Of a stretch of 64,000 bases of DNA, positions 17,739 through 26,677 are shown piece by piece. The position numbers and the translations under genes were made by a program. The stretch spans positions 248,001-312,000 of the forward strand of contig NZ_BSDP01000001.1 in NCBI RefSeq assembly GCF_027925245.1, given 5' to 3'. This DNA is from Agromyces rhizosphaerae. Its GTDB lineage: Bacteria; Actinomycetota; Actinomycetes; Actinomycetales; Microbacteriaceae. Each line of letters begins with the position of its first letter. Within the stretch, counting starts at the first letter, position 1. Under the pieces are notes generated by a model that saw only the letters and a list, made by a program, of their open reading frames with translations, was not told where the DNA came from and did no database searches.

Positions 17739-17775
17739 CTATCCGAGGGATGCCACCCGCTCGCCGCCCGCGCGC

Positions 17776-18624
17776 TCAGCCCGCGTCGCCGGCGAGGGTG
17801 CCGTGGTAGCGCCCGACCGGCACGACCATGGGGCTGCCTGCCACGGGGTCGGCGATCACCCGGGACTCGAGCCCGAACGCGTCGCGCACGGTCGCGGCCG
17901 TCAGCACGCCCGCGGGCGCGCCCTCCGCGATCACGCGCCCGGCGCCCATCACGACCAGGTGGTCGGCGTACCGCGCGGCCAGGTTGAGGTCGTGCAGCAC
18001 CATCACGACGGTCGTGCCGCGCTCGCGGTTCAGCTGGGTGAGCAGGTCGAGCAGCTCGAGCTGGTGGGCGACGTCGAGGAACGTCGTGGGCTCGTCGAGC
18101 AGCACCACGCCGGTCTCCTGGGCGAGCACCATCGCGATCCAGGCCCGCTGGCGCTGCCCGCCCGAGAGCTCCTCGAGCGGGCGATCGGCGAGGTCGGCGA
18201 TGCCGGTGGCGTCCAGCGCACGCGACACCGCCGCCGCATCGTCGCTCGTGTGCCGGCCGAACCAGCCCTGGTGGGGGTGGCGCCCGCGGCCGACGAGGTC
18301 GGCCACGCGCACGCCCTCGGGCGCGATCGAGGTCTGCGGGAGCACGCCCACGAGCCGGGCGACGTCGCGACGCGACATCCGGCGGAGGTCGCGGTCGCCG
18401 AGGCGGACGCTGCCCTCCTCGAGCGGATGCAGCCGGGCGAGGCCGCGCAGCAGCGTGGACTTGCCGCACGCGTTCGGGCCCACGATCGCCGTGATCACGC
18501 CCGCGGGCAGGGCGAGGTCGAGCGCGTCGATCACGCGTCGGCCGTCGTAGCCGAGGCTGACGCCCTCGGCGACGAGCGCGTCGCCGGTCGCCGAGGCGGG
18601 CTCCGATGCGAGTGGCGCGGTCAT
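17776..18624 (-). CDS. Iron-siderophore ABC transporter ATP-binding protein
   Basis: 282 residues, FecE-like. Walker A is GPNACGKST, the signature is LSGGQRQRAW and Walker B is GVVLLDEPTTFLD, followed by the switch His in VLHDLN. Its ATG overlaps the upstream permease stop by 4 bp. It energises the two-permease importer encoded just upstream. The Ala-Cys in the P-loop replaces the usual GPNGCGKST third Gly, a common variant in this subfamily. Confidence 0.95.
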   Translation of the reverse strand: MTAPLASEPASATGDALVAEGVSLGYDGRRVIDALDLALPAGVITAIVGPNACGKSTLLRGLARLHPLEEGSVRLGDRDLRRMSRRDVARLVGVLPQTSIAPEGVRVADLVGRGRHPHQGWFGRHTSDDAAAVSRALDATGIADLADRPLEELSGGQRQRAWIAMVLAQETGVVLLDEPTTFLDVAHQLELLDLLTQLNRERGTTVVMVLHDLNLAARYADHLVVMGAGRVIAEGAPAGVLTAATVRDAFGLESRVIADPVAGSPMVVPVGRYHGTLAGDAG

Positions 18625-19694
18625 GCGCGGCTCCTCCTTCCGGTGGCGAGCAGCCACAACAGGTACGGCGCGCCGACGATGCCGGTGACGATGCCGACGG
18701 GGGCGCTCCCGCCGGGCAGCGCGTGCTGGCCGATGACGTCGGCAGCGAGGGTCAGCGCCGCACCGCAGGCGGCCGAGGCGACGAGCGCCGCCGAGCCGTC
18801 GCGCAGGAGGCTCCGCGCGATCGCCGGCGCGACCAGCGCGACGAACGCGATCGGGCCCGCGACCGAGGTCGCCACGGCGACGAGCCCGACCGCGAGCAGC
18901 AGCAGCACCACGCGCGCGCGGTCGGCGGCGACGCCGAGGGCGCGCGCGTGGTCGTCGCCCAGGGCGAGCACCCCGACCGAGCGACCGGCGAGCACGACGA
19001 GCGCGGTGAGCGCGCCGACGCCGATCGCGAGCGTCGCGAGCGACTCGCCGCGCACGTCGGCAAGGCTCCCGACGGTCCACACGAGCGCCGACTGCGCGTC
19101 GCGCACGTCGGCGCGCGCGAGCAGCCAGGCGAGCATCGATCCGCAGAGGTACGCCATGCCGACGCCGACCAGCACGAAGCGGATGCCGTGCAGGCCCTGT
19201 CGCCAGGCCAGCAGCCAGATCGCGACGGCCACGGCGAGCGCGCCGGTGAACGCGAACGGCGCGACCGCCGCGCCGGTGATGCCGAGCCCGAGGATCGCCC
19301 AGACCGCGCCGAGGCTCGCCCCGCTCGCGATGCCCAGGATGTCGGGGCTCGCCAGCGGATTGCGCAGCACCGACTGGAAGATCGCCCCGGCCAGCGCGAA
19401 CGCGACGCCCGCGACGACGGCGGCGAGGATGCGCGGCAGGCGGAGGCGGTGCACGACGAAGACGTCACCAGGCTCCCCCGCGCCGAAGAGGGCGAGCAGC
19501 ACCGTGGCGGGGTCGAGGTCGGCCGCGCCGAGCAGGAGGCCGAGGACGGCGGTGACGACGATCACGAGGACCGCGCCGGCGAGCACCCAGGCGCGGCGAC
19601 GGGCACGGCGCGCACGCTCGGCGCGCAGGAGGGCGCCGGTGCCGGAGCCGGTCGGGGCGGGCGCGGTGAGTCGATCGGATGCCACGGGCCTCAC
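18621..19694 (-). CDS. Siderophore ABC transporter permease (FecD type)
   Basis: 357 residues, GTG start overlapping the previous permease stop by 4 bp. It has about 9-10 hydrophobic helices and family motifs RLPRILAAVVAGVAFALAG, FQSVLRNPLASPDILGI and APAIARSLL (coupling region). It pairs with the next permease to make the channel for ferric siderophore. A long Arg-rich cytoplasmic N-terminus precedes the first helix. Confidence 0.94.
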   Translation of the reverse strand: MRPVASDRLTAPAPTGSGTGALLRAERARRARRRAWVLAGAVLVIVVTAVLGLLLGAADLDPATVLLALFGAGEPGDVFVVHRLRLPRILAAVVAGVAFALAGAIFQSVLRNPLASPDILGIASGASLGAVWAILGLGITGAAVAPFAFTGALAVAVAIWLLAWRQGLHGIRFVLVGVGMAYLCGSMLAWLLARADVRDAQSALVWTVGSLADVRGESLATLAIGVGALTALVVLAGRSVGVLALGDDHARALGVAADRARVVLLLLAVGLVAVATSVAGPIAFVALVAPAIARSLLRDGSAALVASAACGAALTLAADVIGQHALPGGSAPVGIVTGIVGAPYLLWLLATGRRSRA

Positions 19695-20749
19695 ACCCCC
19701 GCCACGCGACGGCCGCGCGCGACCGCGATGAGCACGGGCGCCCCGATGAAGGCGGCGACCACCCCGGCCTCGAGCTCGCCGGGGCTGACCACGAGCCGGC
19801 CGATCACGTCGGCGGCGAGCAGCAGCGCGGGGCCGAGCGCGAGCGAGATCCCGATGATCCAGCGGTAGTCGCTGCCGACCAGGCGCCGCGCGGCGTGCGG
19901 TACGACGAGGCCCACCAGCGCGATCGGGCCGACGAGCGCGGTGGCCGTGCCGCAGAGCAGCACGATCGCCGCGCCCGAGAGCGCGCGCGTCGTGCCGACG
20001 CGCTGCCCGAGCCCCCGCGCGACGTCGTCGCCGAGCGCGAGCAGGTTCATGCGGTGCGCGAGCAGCACCGCGAGCACGCCGCCGACCAGCAGGAACGGCC
20101 AGAGCACCTGCACGGTCTCGAGCCCGCGGCCCGTGAGCGAGCCGACCGCCCAGAACCGGTACTGGTTGAAGGTCTCGGCATCGCGCAGGAGCACGACCGT
20201 GATGAGCGGCGTGAGCAGGGAGGTGAGGGCCGCGCCGACGAGTGCGAGGCGCACCGGCTGCCCGTGCCCGATCGCGAAGACGATCGTGGCGGCCGCGGCG
20301 GCGCCGGCGAACGCGAACCAGATGTACCCCAGCGGATCGACCACCCCGAACGCGGCGATCGCGATCACGACCGCCAGCGATGCGCCGGAGTTCACGCCGA
20401 GCAGGCCGGGGTCGGCGATCGGGTTGCGCGTCACGCCCTGGATCAGCGTGCCCGCGAGGCCGAGCGCGGCGCCCGCGAGCAGGCCGACGAGGGTGCGCGG
20501 CACGCGCAGCTCGAGCACCACGCGGTGGTCGGCGTCGCCGTCCACGGGGGCGACGAGCGACTGCCAGACCACTCCGAGGTCGATCTGGCGCACCCCGAAC
20601 GCGAGGCTCGCGCCCACGACGAGCAGGAGCAGGGCGACGGATGCGGCCACGGCGAGCGTGCGGCGGCCGCGGCCGGGCGCCCGACCTCGGGCATCCGCTC
20701 CGCTCGTGCCGGCGCCCGACGCAGCCGCGACCGCGGACGTCGGCCCCAC
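19691..20749 (-). CDS. Siderophore ABC transporter permease (FecC type)
   Basis: 352 residues, GTG start 1 bp after the stop of the siderophore-interacting protein gene. Motifs RVPRTLVGLLAGAALGLAG, LIQGVTRNPIADPGLLGV and LVVPHAARRLVG are those of BtuC/FecCD permeases. It has an Arg/Gly-rich N-terminal cytoplasmic tail. It heterodimerises with the downstream permease, by inference from the operon. Confidence 0.94.
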   Translation of the reverse strand: MGPTSAVAAASGAGTSGADARGRAPGRGRRTLAVAASVALLLLVVGASLAFGVRQIDLGVVWQSLVAPVDGDADHRVVLELRVPRTLVGLLAGAALGLAGTLIQGVTRNPIADPGLLGVNSGASLAVVIAIAAFGVVDPLGYIWFAFAGAAAAATIVFAIGHGQPVRLALVGAALTSLLTPLITVVLLRDAETFNQYRFWAVGSLTGRGLETVQVLWPFLLVGGVLAVLLAHRMNLLALGDDVARGLGQRVGTTRALSGAAIVLLCGTATALVGPIALVGLVVPHAARRLVGSDYRWIIGISLALGPALLLAADVIGRLVVSPGELEAGVVAAFIGAPVLIAVARGRRVAGV

Positions 20750-20750
20750 C

Positions 20751-21680
20751 TCAGCCCAGTTCGGCGCGGCCGAGGCGCCAGTAGCCCATGAACGCGACGC
20801 GGCGCCGGTCGAGGCCGGCCTCGCCCACGAGGTAGCGGCGCAGCGACTTGATCGCGGAGGCCTCGCCCGCGAGCCAGGCGTAGATGCCGCCGTCGAGGCT
20901 GCGCCCCTCCGGCACGTCCCAGAGCAGCTCGCGGTCCACGTCGACGTCGGCGACCTCGGCGTGCCCGGCGCGGGAGATCATGATGCGGGCGGCGGCGTCG
21001 CGCACCGACGGCACGAGGCGCGAGCCGTGCACGGCGCCCGCGGCGCGCGGGAGCCAGCGCAGGTCGACGCCCGCCGGGGCGTCCACGGCGAGCACGTCGT
21101 CGGGGCTCGGGACCTCGATCAGCGCGTGACCGCGCGCGTCGCGCGGCAGGGCCTCGAGGATCGCGCAGATCGCCGGCGCGGCCGTCTCGTCGCCCGCGAG
21201 CAGCACGGTGTCGACATCGCCGGGTCGCCAGTCGATGCCCAGCGCGCGGCCGGTGCTCAGGTCGTCGGGGCCGACGAGCACCATCGGGTCGCCCACTCGC
21301 GCGTGCCGCGCCCAGCGCGAGGCCGGGCCGCCGTCGCCGTGCAGCGCGAAGTCGATGTCGACCTCGCCGAGCTCCTGCCGCACCGCGCGGATCGTGTACG
21401 TGCGGATCGGGTTGCGCAGCCGCTCGGGCAACGCGCGCCAGGCGACGTACCAGTCCTCGCCCCCGGGGAACGCGTCGTAGCCCGTGTCGGGAAGCGGGAG
21501 GATGACCTTCACCCGCTGGTCGAGGCCCGCGGTGCCGAACCCGTCGAGGTCGTCACCGGTGAACGTGATCCGCAGGAACGCGGGCGAGAGCTGCTGCACC
21601 GCGGCGACGCTCGCGCGGAACGCGCGGAAGGCGGGACGGTCGTCGAGGACTCGGCTGGCCACCGCGGGTGAGGTAAGCAT
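20751..21680 (-). CDS. Siderophore-interacting protein (ferric-siderophore reductase)
   Basis: 309 residues, FAD-binding SIP family (ViuB-like), which reduces Fe(III) in imported siderophores to release iron. It has the flavin motif RTYTIRAVR, LLAGDETAAPAICAILEAL (NAD(P)H-site region) and YAWLAGEASAIKSLRRYL at the C-terminus. It is the first gene of the uptake operon. The ATG lies inside an iron box, with a CAGACT -10-like element 6 nt upstream, suggesting a leaderless iron-repressed transcript. Confidence 0.93.
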   Translation of the reverse strand: MLTSPAVASRVLDDRPAFRAFRASVAAVQQLSPAFLRITFTGDDLDGFGTAGLDQRVKVILPLPDTGYDAFPGGEDWYVAWRALPERLRNPIRTYTIRAVRQELGEVDIDFALHGDGGPASRWARHARVGDPMVLVGPDDLSTGRALGIDWRPGDVDTVLLAGDETAAPAICAILEALPRDARGHALIEVPSPDDVLAVDAPAGVDLRWLPRAAGAVHGSRLVPSVRDAAARIMISRAGHAEVADVDVDRELLWDVPEGRSLDGGIYAWLAGEASAIKSLRRYLVGEAGLDRRRVAFMGYWRLGRAELG

Positions 21681-21687
21681 TACCTAA
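21669..21687 (-). promoter_or_regulatory. Iron box overlapping the siderophore-operon start codon
   Basis: Minus strand TTAGGTAATGCTTACCTCA matches the DtxR/IdeR consensus at 14 of 19 positions and is close to a palindrome. It spans the ATG at 21680 and touches the CAGACT -10-like element at 21687-21692. Repressor binding would block initiation directly. Confidence 0.7.
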
Positions 21688-21758
21688 GTCTGCCACGACG
21701 GGGCCGCTCGTCAAATCCCCTGTGGGCGCGAACCCGTGCCGGTGCCCGCGTCCGGCGA

Positions 21759-23180
21759 TCAGGCCGGAGGCGCGGGCGGCGCCACCCGCAGCCGGCGCTG
21801 CAGCATGGTCGCGAGCGAGAGGATCGCCGCCTCGCCACCCGGCCGGCCGATGAGCTGCACGCCCATCGGCAGCCCGGCCCCGGTGCGGGACGTCGGCACG
21901 GTCACCGCGGGCAGCCCCGCGACGTTCACGAAGCTCGTGAACGGCGTGTACCGCACCTGCTGGGCGAAGTTCTCCTCGCCGTCGTCGGCGTCGTACCAGC
22001 CGATCGGGCGCGGCGTCAGCGCGACCGCGGGCGAGAGCACCGCGTCGAACGGCGCGAACCGCGCGATCGTGCGCCGCTCGAACGCGGTGAGCTCGAACAG
22101 CGCCGCCGCGAGCTCCGGGCCCGTGCGCGTGCGGCCGACGCCCCGCAGCCACCGGGTCAGCGGCTCGAGCGCGCCCTCCTGCGCAGGCTCCAGGGGCACC
22201 GACGCGGCGCCGACCTGCCAGAGCGTGCGGAACGCGTCGGGATACCCGGGCTCGGGCGCCGGCGCGAGCTCCTCGATCCCCTGCCCCATCGCGTCGAGCG
22301 CGTCGATGGCCGCGGCGAGCGCCGCCTCGGCCTCCGGCGACACCCGCACGTCGAACCCCTCGTCCCACGGGGTGTCGCGCAGCACGCCGACCTGGAACCG
22401 GCCCGACGCGCGCATCGCCGCCGCGAGGAACGGCCCGTCGTCGCCCGGGGCACGCAGGGCGAGCGGATGCCGCGCGGGAAGCCCGCGCGGCGCGATCATG
22501 CCGTCGAGGAGCAGCGCCGCGTCCGCGACGTCGCGCCCGATCGCGCCCGCGACCGGCAGCCCGCCGAGCATCGCGAGACCCGACCCCTCGGGCACGCGCC
22601 CGCGCGAGGGCTTGATGCCGACCAGGCCGCACGCGGCGGCGGGGATGCGGATCGACCCGCCGCCGTCGGACCCGGGCGCGAACGGCAGCAGGCCGGCGGC
22701 GACCGCCACCGCCGCTCCCCCACTGGAGCCGCCGGGGTCGAGCGACGGGTCGAGCGGGTGCCGCACCGGCGGCGACGCGAGCGACTGCGCCGACGAGGTG
22801 AGGCCGAACTCCGGCGTCGCGGTCTTGCCGACGCTCACCGCGCCGGCGGCGTCCAGGTCGTCGGCCAGGGGGTCGGATTCGTCGGGCACGAATCCCGCGA
22901 ACGCGCGCGAGCCGAATCCCGTCGGCACGCCGGCGCGGCGCACGAGGTCCTTGTCGGCCAGCGGCATGCCCCAGAGCGGCGCGGCGGGGTTCGCCGACGC
23001 CTCGACGAGGGCGGCCCGCGCCAGCGCGGCATCCGCCTGCACCGTCGTGAACGCCCCGTACCGGTCGGCGGGCCGGTCGATGCGCTCGAGGTAGTGCGCG
23101 ACCAGCTCGGTGGGCGACACGTCGCCCCGTTGCAGCAGGTCGCGCTGGGCGACGGCGGAGAGCTCATGCAGCGCGGTCAC
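21759..23180 (-). CDS. Amidase signature family hydrolase
   Basis: 473 residues. The catalytic Ser-cisSer-Lys triad is visible: Lys in WGMPLADKDL, the Gly/Ser-rich PGGSSGGAAVAVAAG, and GSDGGGSIRIPAA. C-terminal PFTSFVNVAGLPAVTVP is also typical. Substrate cannot be predicted. I place the start at GTG 23180 (VTALHELSAV) because TACGCT lies exactly 7 nt upstream as a leaderless -10; two in-frame starts further upstream (ATG 23216, GTG 23219) are the alternatives. Confidence 0.88.
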   Translation of the reverse strand: MTALHELSAVAQRDLLQRGDVSPTELVAHYLERIDRPADRYGAFTTVQADAALARAALVEASANPAAPLWGMPLADKDLVRRAGVPTGFGSRAFAGFVPDESDPLADDLDAAGAVSVGKTATPEFGLTSSAQSLASPPVRHPLDPSLDPGGSSGGAAVAVAAGLLPFAPGSDGGGSIRIPAAACGLVGIKPSRGRVPEGSGLAMLGGLPVAGAIGRDVADAALLLDGMIAPRGLPARHPLALRAPGDDGPFLAAAMRASGRFQVGVLRDTPWDEGFDVRVSPEAEAALAAAIDALDAMGQGIEELAPAPEPGYPDAFRTLWQVGAASVPLEPAQEGALEPLTRWLRGVGRTRTGPELAAALFELTAFERRTIARFAPFDAVLSPAVALTPRPIGWYDADDGEENFAQQVRYTPFTSFVNVAGLPAVTVPTSRTGAGLPMGVQLIGRPGGEAAILSLATMLQRRLRVAPPAPPA

Positions 23181-23187
23181 GGGTTCG

Positions 23188-23193
23188 AGCGTA
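23188..23193 (-). promoter_or_regulatory. -10 element of the amidase gene (leaderless)
   Basis: TACGCT, then CGAACCC, then GTG at 23180. The same hexamer, 7-nt spacer and GTG start occur at the pdtaS gene. Confidence 0.45.
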
Positions 23194-23227
23194 CGCGGGG
23201 TTGACACGAGGTTCATCACATGGTTGG

Positions 23228-23243
23228 TTAGTTACATGACTAA
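23228..23243. promoter_or_regulatory. Candidate operator of the YtrA-type regulator
   Basis: TTAGT-TACATG-ACTAA, a perfect inverted repeat with a 6-nt centre, in an AT-rich pocket 18 bp before the GntR gene. TTGACA at 23201-23206 may be a -35. Autoregulation by the adjacent GntR protein is expected for this subfamily. Confidence 0.5.
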
Positions 23244-23261
23244 TGAACCGATGGGGTCGAC

Positions 23262-23630
23262 GTGATCGAGGACGGCAAGCCGATCTTCGTGCAGATCGCC
23301 GAGCGCATCGAGGACGACATCGTCGACGGCGCCCTCCCCGACGGGGGCCAGGCACCGTCGACGAACGAGATCGCCGCGTTCTACCGCATCAACCCCGCCA
23401 CCGCCGGCAAGGGCGTCAATCGCCTGGTCGACGACGGCATCCTCGTCAAGCGACGCGGCATCGGCATGTTCGTCGCCGACGGCGCACGCGAGCGGCTGCT
23501 CGCACGCCGCCGGTCGTCGTTCGTCGACGACTTCGTCACCCCCCTGCTCACGGAGGCCGAGGCGCTGGGCATCGGCCCGGACGAGGTCGCCGCACTCATC
23601 CGCAACACCCGAGAGGACCACACCCCATGA
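23262..23630 (+). CDS. GntR-family regulator, YtrA subfamily
   Basis: 122 residues, GTG start. An N-terminal GntR winged helix (PIFVQIAERIEDDIVDGALP, PSTNEIAAFYRINPATAGKG, LVDDGILVKRRGIGMFV) is followed by only about 45 residues, the short C-terminus typical of YtrA. YtrA proteins repress the ABC genes that follow them, as in this three-gene operon (4-bp overlaps throughout). The inducer is unknown; cell-envelope-active compounds are known inducers in Bacillus. Confidence 0.85.
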   Translation: MIEDGKPIFVQIAERIEDDIVDGALPDGGQAPSTNEIAAFYRINPATAGKGVNRLVDDGILVKRRGIGMFVADGARERLLARRRSSFVDDFVTPLLTEAEALGIGPDEVAALIRNTREDHTP

Positions 23631-24520
23631 CCGCGACCATCGCCACCGAACGGCTCAGCCGCAGGTTCGGCGACGTGCGTGCCGTCGACGACGTGAGCAT
23701 CACCGTCGCCGAGCACGGCATCGTCGGACTGCTGGGCCGCAACGGCGCCGGCAAGACCACCCTCATGCAGCTGCTCACCGGCCAGGACTTCCCGACCGGC
23801 GGCGCAGCGAGCGTGTTCGGCGAGCGCCCGCTCGAGAACGCGCGCGTGCTGAGCCGCGTCTGCTTCGTGAAGGAGAGCCAGCGCTACCCCGACGAGTTCA
23901 AGGGCCGCCACGTGCTGAAGGCGGCCCGGCTCTGCTTCCCCGACTGGGACGCGGCCTTCGCCGACGAGCTCGTCGAGGAGTTCCGCGTGCCCCTCGACCG
24001 GCCGATCAAGAAGATGTCGCGCGGCCAGCAGTCCGCGGTCGGCGTGATCGTCGGGCTCGCCTCGCGCGCGCCGCTGACCTTCTTCGACGAGCCCTACCTC
24101 GGGCTCGACGCGGTCGCGCGCCAGCTGTTCTACGACCGGCTGCTCGCCGACTACGCCGAGCACCCGCGCACCATCGTGCTCTCGACGCACCTGATCGACG
24201 AGGTCGCCAACCTGCTCGAGCACGTCATCGTGATCGACGACGGCCGCATCGTCATCGACGAGCCCGCCGAGACGCTGCGCGAGCGCGGCGCGACCGTGGT
24301 CGGCCCGGCCGCCAGGGTCGAGGAGTTCGTCGCCGGCCACGAGGTGCTGCACCGCGAGCACCTGGGCGGCACGCTCGGGGCGACCATCGCCGGCACGGTC
24401 TCCCCCGAGGAGCGCGCCGCCGCGCACGCCGCGGGCCTCGAGCTCGCACCCGTCTCGCTGCAGCAACTGGTCGTGCGCACCACCGGCGGCACCGACCGCG
24501 GAACGGAGACGGACGCATGA
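23627..24520 (+). CDS. ABC transporter ATP-binding protein (GntR-linked)
   Basis: 297 residues, ATGA overlap with the regulator. Walker A GRNGAGKTT and Walker B LTFFDEPYLGLD are intact. The ABC signature reads MSRGQQSAV instead of LSGGQ, a feature of this exporter type. About 75 C-terminal residues beyond the ATPase core are a separate small domain. It pairs with the downstream membrane protein, probably for export or resistance. Confidence 0.88.
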   Translation: MTATIATERLSRRFGDVRAVDDVSITVAEHGIVGLLGRNGAGKTTLMQLLTGQDFPTGGAASVFGERPLENARVLSRVCFVKESQRYPDEFKGRHVLKAARLCFPDWDAAFADELVEEFRVPLDRPIKKMSRGQQSAVGVIVGLASRAPLTFFDEPYLGLDAVARQLFYDRLLADYAEHPRTIVLSTHLIDEVANLLEHVIVIDDGRIVIDEPAETLRERGATVVGPAARVEEFVAGHEVLHREHLGGTLGATIAGTVSPEERAAAHAAGLELAPVSLQQLVVRTTGGTDRGTETDA

Positions 24521-25311
24521 CCACCGCAGCCACGACGACACCGACGACGGCACCGACCGTCGCACGAACCGAAGGGACCCCCAGCGTGGACCGCATCAGC
24601 AAGGTCGTGCGCCTGCACCTCACGAGCACGTGGGCCTACCTGGCGCTGCCGTGGATCATCCTCGGCTCGGCGTTCGCGATCACCCTCGCGATCTGGCTCA
24701 TCCTCGCGGCGAGCCTGCCGGCCGAGGGCGGCCTCGCCGCCAGCGACGGCACCCAGTACAACGGCGCCATGCTCTCGATCCTCATCTCACTGCTCGTCGC
24801 GGGCGTGGGCGCGATCAACTTCTCGTTCCCGTTCCAGCTCGGGTTCGGCGTCACCCGCCGCGACTTCTGGATCGGCACGTCCGTGCTGTTCGTCGGCCTC
24901 GCGGCGTGCAACGCCGTGCTGCTGGCGCTGCTCGCCGCGATCGAGACGTGGACGAACGGCTGGGGCCTCGGCGGGCACCTGTTCACGGCCGTCTGGTTCG
25001 ACGCCGGCACCTGGCTCGGCACGTGGTTCGTCTTCTTCGCCGCCCAGGCGTACTTCATGTTCACGGGCGCGCTCTTCGGCACGTTCTACATGCGCTGGCG
25101 CATGAACGGACTGGTCGCGCTGTGGGTCGCCATCGGCGTGCTCACGGTCGGCGCCGTGGGCGTGCTCACCTGGACGCAGACCTGGCCGGATCTCGGCAGG
25201 TGGTTCGTCGACCTCGGACCGGTGGGCGTGGCCGCGTGGTCGCTCGTGCCGACGGCGGCCTTCGCCGGCGTCTCCTGGCTGGCGCTGCGGCGCGCGACGC
25301 CGAAGGGCTGA
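24517..25311 (+). CDS. ABC transporter membrane protein
   Basis: 264 residues, ATGA overlap with the ATPase gene. A Thr-rich cytoplasmic N-terminus of about 40 residues precedes six hydrophobic segments (WIILGSAFAITLAIWLIL, MLSILISLLVAGVGAINF, SVLFVGLAACNAVLLALL and others). GVTRRDFW resembles a coupling loop seen in ABC-2-type proteins. Third gene of the YtrA-type operon, ended by a strong hairpin. Confidence 0.8.
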   Translation: MTTAATTTPTTAPTVARTEGTPSVDRISKVVRLHLTSTWAYLALPWIILGSAFAITLAIWLILAASLPAEGGLAASDGTQYNGAMLSILISLLVAGVGAINFSFPFQLGFGVTRRDFWIGTSVLFVGLAACNAVLLALLAAIETWTNGWGLGGHLFTAVWFDAGTWLGTWFVFFAAQAYFMFTGALFGTFYMRWRMNGLVALWVAIGVLTVGAVGVLTWTQTWPDLGRWFVDLGPVGVAAWSLVPTAAFAGVSWLALRRATPKG

Positions 25312-25320
25312 CGAGGCGGG

Positions 25321-25357
25321 CGGATGCCCCGGGGCGCGCGCCGCCCCGGGGCATCCG
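25321..25357. terminator. Bidirectional terminator with GGATGCC core
   Basis: A perfect 16-bp stem, CGGATGCCCCGGGGCG (25321-25336) with its complement at 25342-25357, and a 5-nt loop. It begins 9 bp after one stop and ends exactly at the convergent gene's stop. Closely related to the hairpin at 31364-31400. Confidence 0.8.
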
Positions 25358-25936
25358 TCACTTCAGCGACAGCTGCAGCAGCACCGTGCCGAGCCAGCGG
25401 TCGAACTTGAACCCGACCCGGCCCATGCGGCCGATCTCGCGGAAGCCGAACTGCTTGTGCAGCTTGATCGATGCCTGGGCGCCCTGGTCGGCGATGACCG
25501 CGAGCATCTCCTTCAGCCCGGCCGCCTTCGATCGGTCGATCAGCTCCCCGAGCAGCACCTTCCCGAGGCCCTTGCCGGTCGCGGCCGGACCGAGGTAGAT
25601 CGAGTTCTCGACCGTGTACCGGTACGCGCGCTTCTGCTTCCACGGCGACACCAGCGCGTAGCCGAGCAGCTGGCCCGACGGGGACTCGGCCACGATGAAC
25701 GGCATGCCGAGCTTCTCGAGGTAGGCGAACTTCTGCTTCCACTCGCGCATCGTCATGCGGTCCTCGTCGAACGTGACGGTCGAGTTCGTGACGTAGTAGT
25801 TGTAGATCTCGCGCACGGCGGGCAGGTCCTCCGCGCGCGCGTCGCGGATCGCGTACTCGAACGGCGCCTCCTGCGGGGGTGCCTTGCGGAGGTGCCGCGG
25901 CAGCTGGCGGCGTTGCTGGTATTCCTCCTCGAGCAT
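25358..25936 (-). CDS. GNAT N-acetyltransferase (PAT-like)
   Basis: 192 residues. After a basic N-terminal 25 residues, a GNAT domain similar to phosphinothricin-type acetyltransferases follows: IRDARAEDLPAVREIYNYYV, VTFDE, the acetyl-CoA loop GPAATGKGLGKVLL, and LHKQFGFREIGRMGRVGFKF. Substrate unknown. A TAGTCT -10 lies 6 nt before the ATG, implying a leaderless message. Monocistronic between a terminator and ung. Confidence 0.82.
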   Translation of the reverse strand: MLEEEYQQRRQLPRHLRKAPPQEAPFEYAIRDARAEDLPAVREIYNYYVTNSTVTFDEDRMTMREWKQKFAYLEKLGMPFIVAESPSGQLLGYALVSPWKQKRAYRYTVENSIYLGPAATGKGLGKVLLGELIDRSKAAGLKEMLAVIADQGAQASIKLHKQFGFREIGRMGRVGFKFDRWLGTVLLQLSLK

Positions 25937-25942
25937 GACGAC

Positions 25943-25948
25943 AGACTA
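25943..25948 (-). promoter_or_regulatory. -10 element of the acetyltransferase gene (leaderless)
   Basis: TAGTCT, 6 nt before ATG 25936. Confidence 0.45.
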
Positions 25949-25986
25949 GTCGGCGAGCGGCTCGGACGAGCCACGCGAGCCGGCGG

Positions 25987-26676
25987 TCACGCCAGCGCCC
26001 AGTCGACGCCGGTGCCGCCCTGCTCCACGAGCAGCGCGTTCGCCCGGCTGAACGGGCGCGATCCGAAGAACCCCCGCGATGCGGAGAGCGGGCTGGGGTG
26101 CGCCGACTCGATCGAGGGCACGTCGCCGAGCATCGGCTTCAGGCTCGCCGCGTCGCGCCCCCAGAGGACGGCCACGAGCGGCGTGCCGCGCGCCGCCAGC
26201 GTGCGGATGGCGTGCTCGGTGACCTCCTCCCAGCCCTTGCCGCGGTGCGACGCGGGCGTGCCGGGCCGCACGGTGAGCACGCGGTTCAGCAGCATGACGC
26301 CCGCGTCGGCCCAGGCCGTCAGGTCGCCGTGCTCGGGGGTCGCGACGCCGAGGTCGTCGCGCAGCTCGCGGTAGATGTTCTGCAGGCTGCGCGGCACGGG
26401 TCGCACGTGCTCCTCGACCGCGAAGGACAGGCCGATCGGATGCCCCGGGGTGGGGTACGGGTCCTGGCCGACGATGAGCACGCGCACGTCGTCGAGCGGC
26501 CGCTGGAAGGCGCGCAGCACCCGGTCGCCCGCGGGCAGGTAGCCGCGGCCGTCGGCGACCTCGGCCCGCAGGAAGTCGCCCATCGCGGCGATCCGCCCCG
26601 CGACCGGCTGCAGCGCCGCCGCCCAGCCCGCATCGATCAGCCCGTCGGCCGCGAGCTCGTCGAGCGTGCGCGCCAC
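25987..26676 (-). CDS. ung: Uracil-DNA glycosylase (family 1)
   Basis: Removes uracil from DNA in base excision repair. 229 residues with the water-activating loop [17 protein letters not shown] (D72, Y74) and the leucine loop HPSPLSA near the C-terminus, both intact. GTG start 1 bp after the stop of the S51 peptidase gene, so it ends a three-gene operon (phosphoribosyltransferase, S51 peptidase, ung). Confidence 0.96.
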   Translation of the reverse strand: MARTLDELAADGLIDAGWAAALQPVAGRIAAMGDFLRAEVADGRGYLPAGDRVLRAFQRPLDDVRVLIVGQDPYPTPGHPIGLSFAVEEHVRPVPRSLQNIYRELRDDLGVATPEHGDLTAWADAGVMLLNRVLTVRPGTPASHRGKGWEEVTEHAIRTLAARGTPLVAVLWGRDAASLKPMLGDVPSIESAHPSPLSASRGFFGSRPFSRANALLVEQGGTGVDWALA

Positions 26677-26677
26677 C

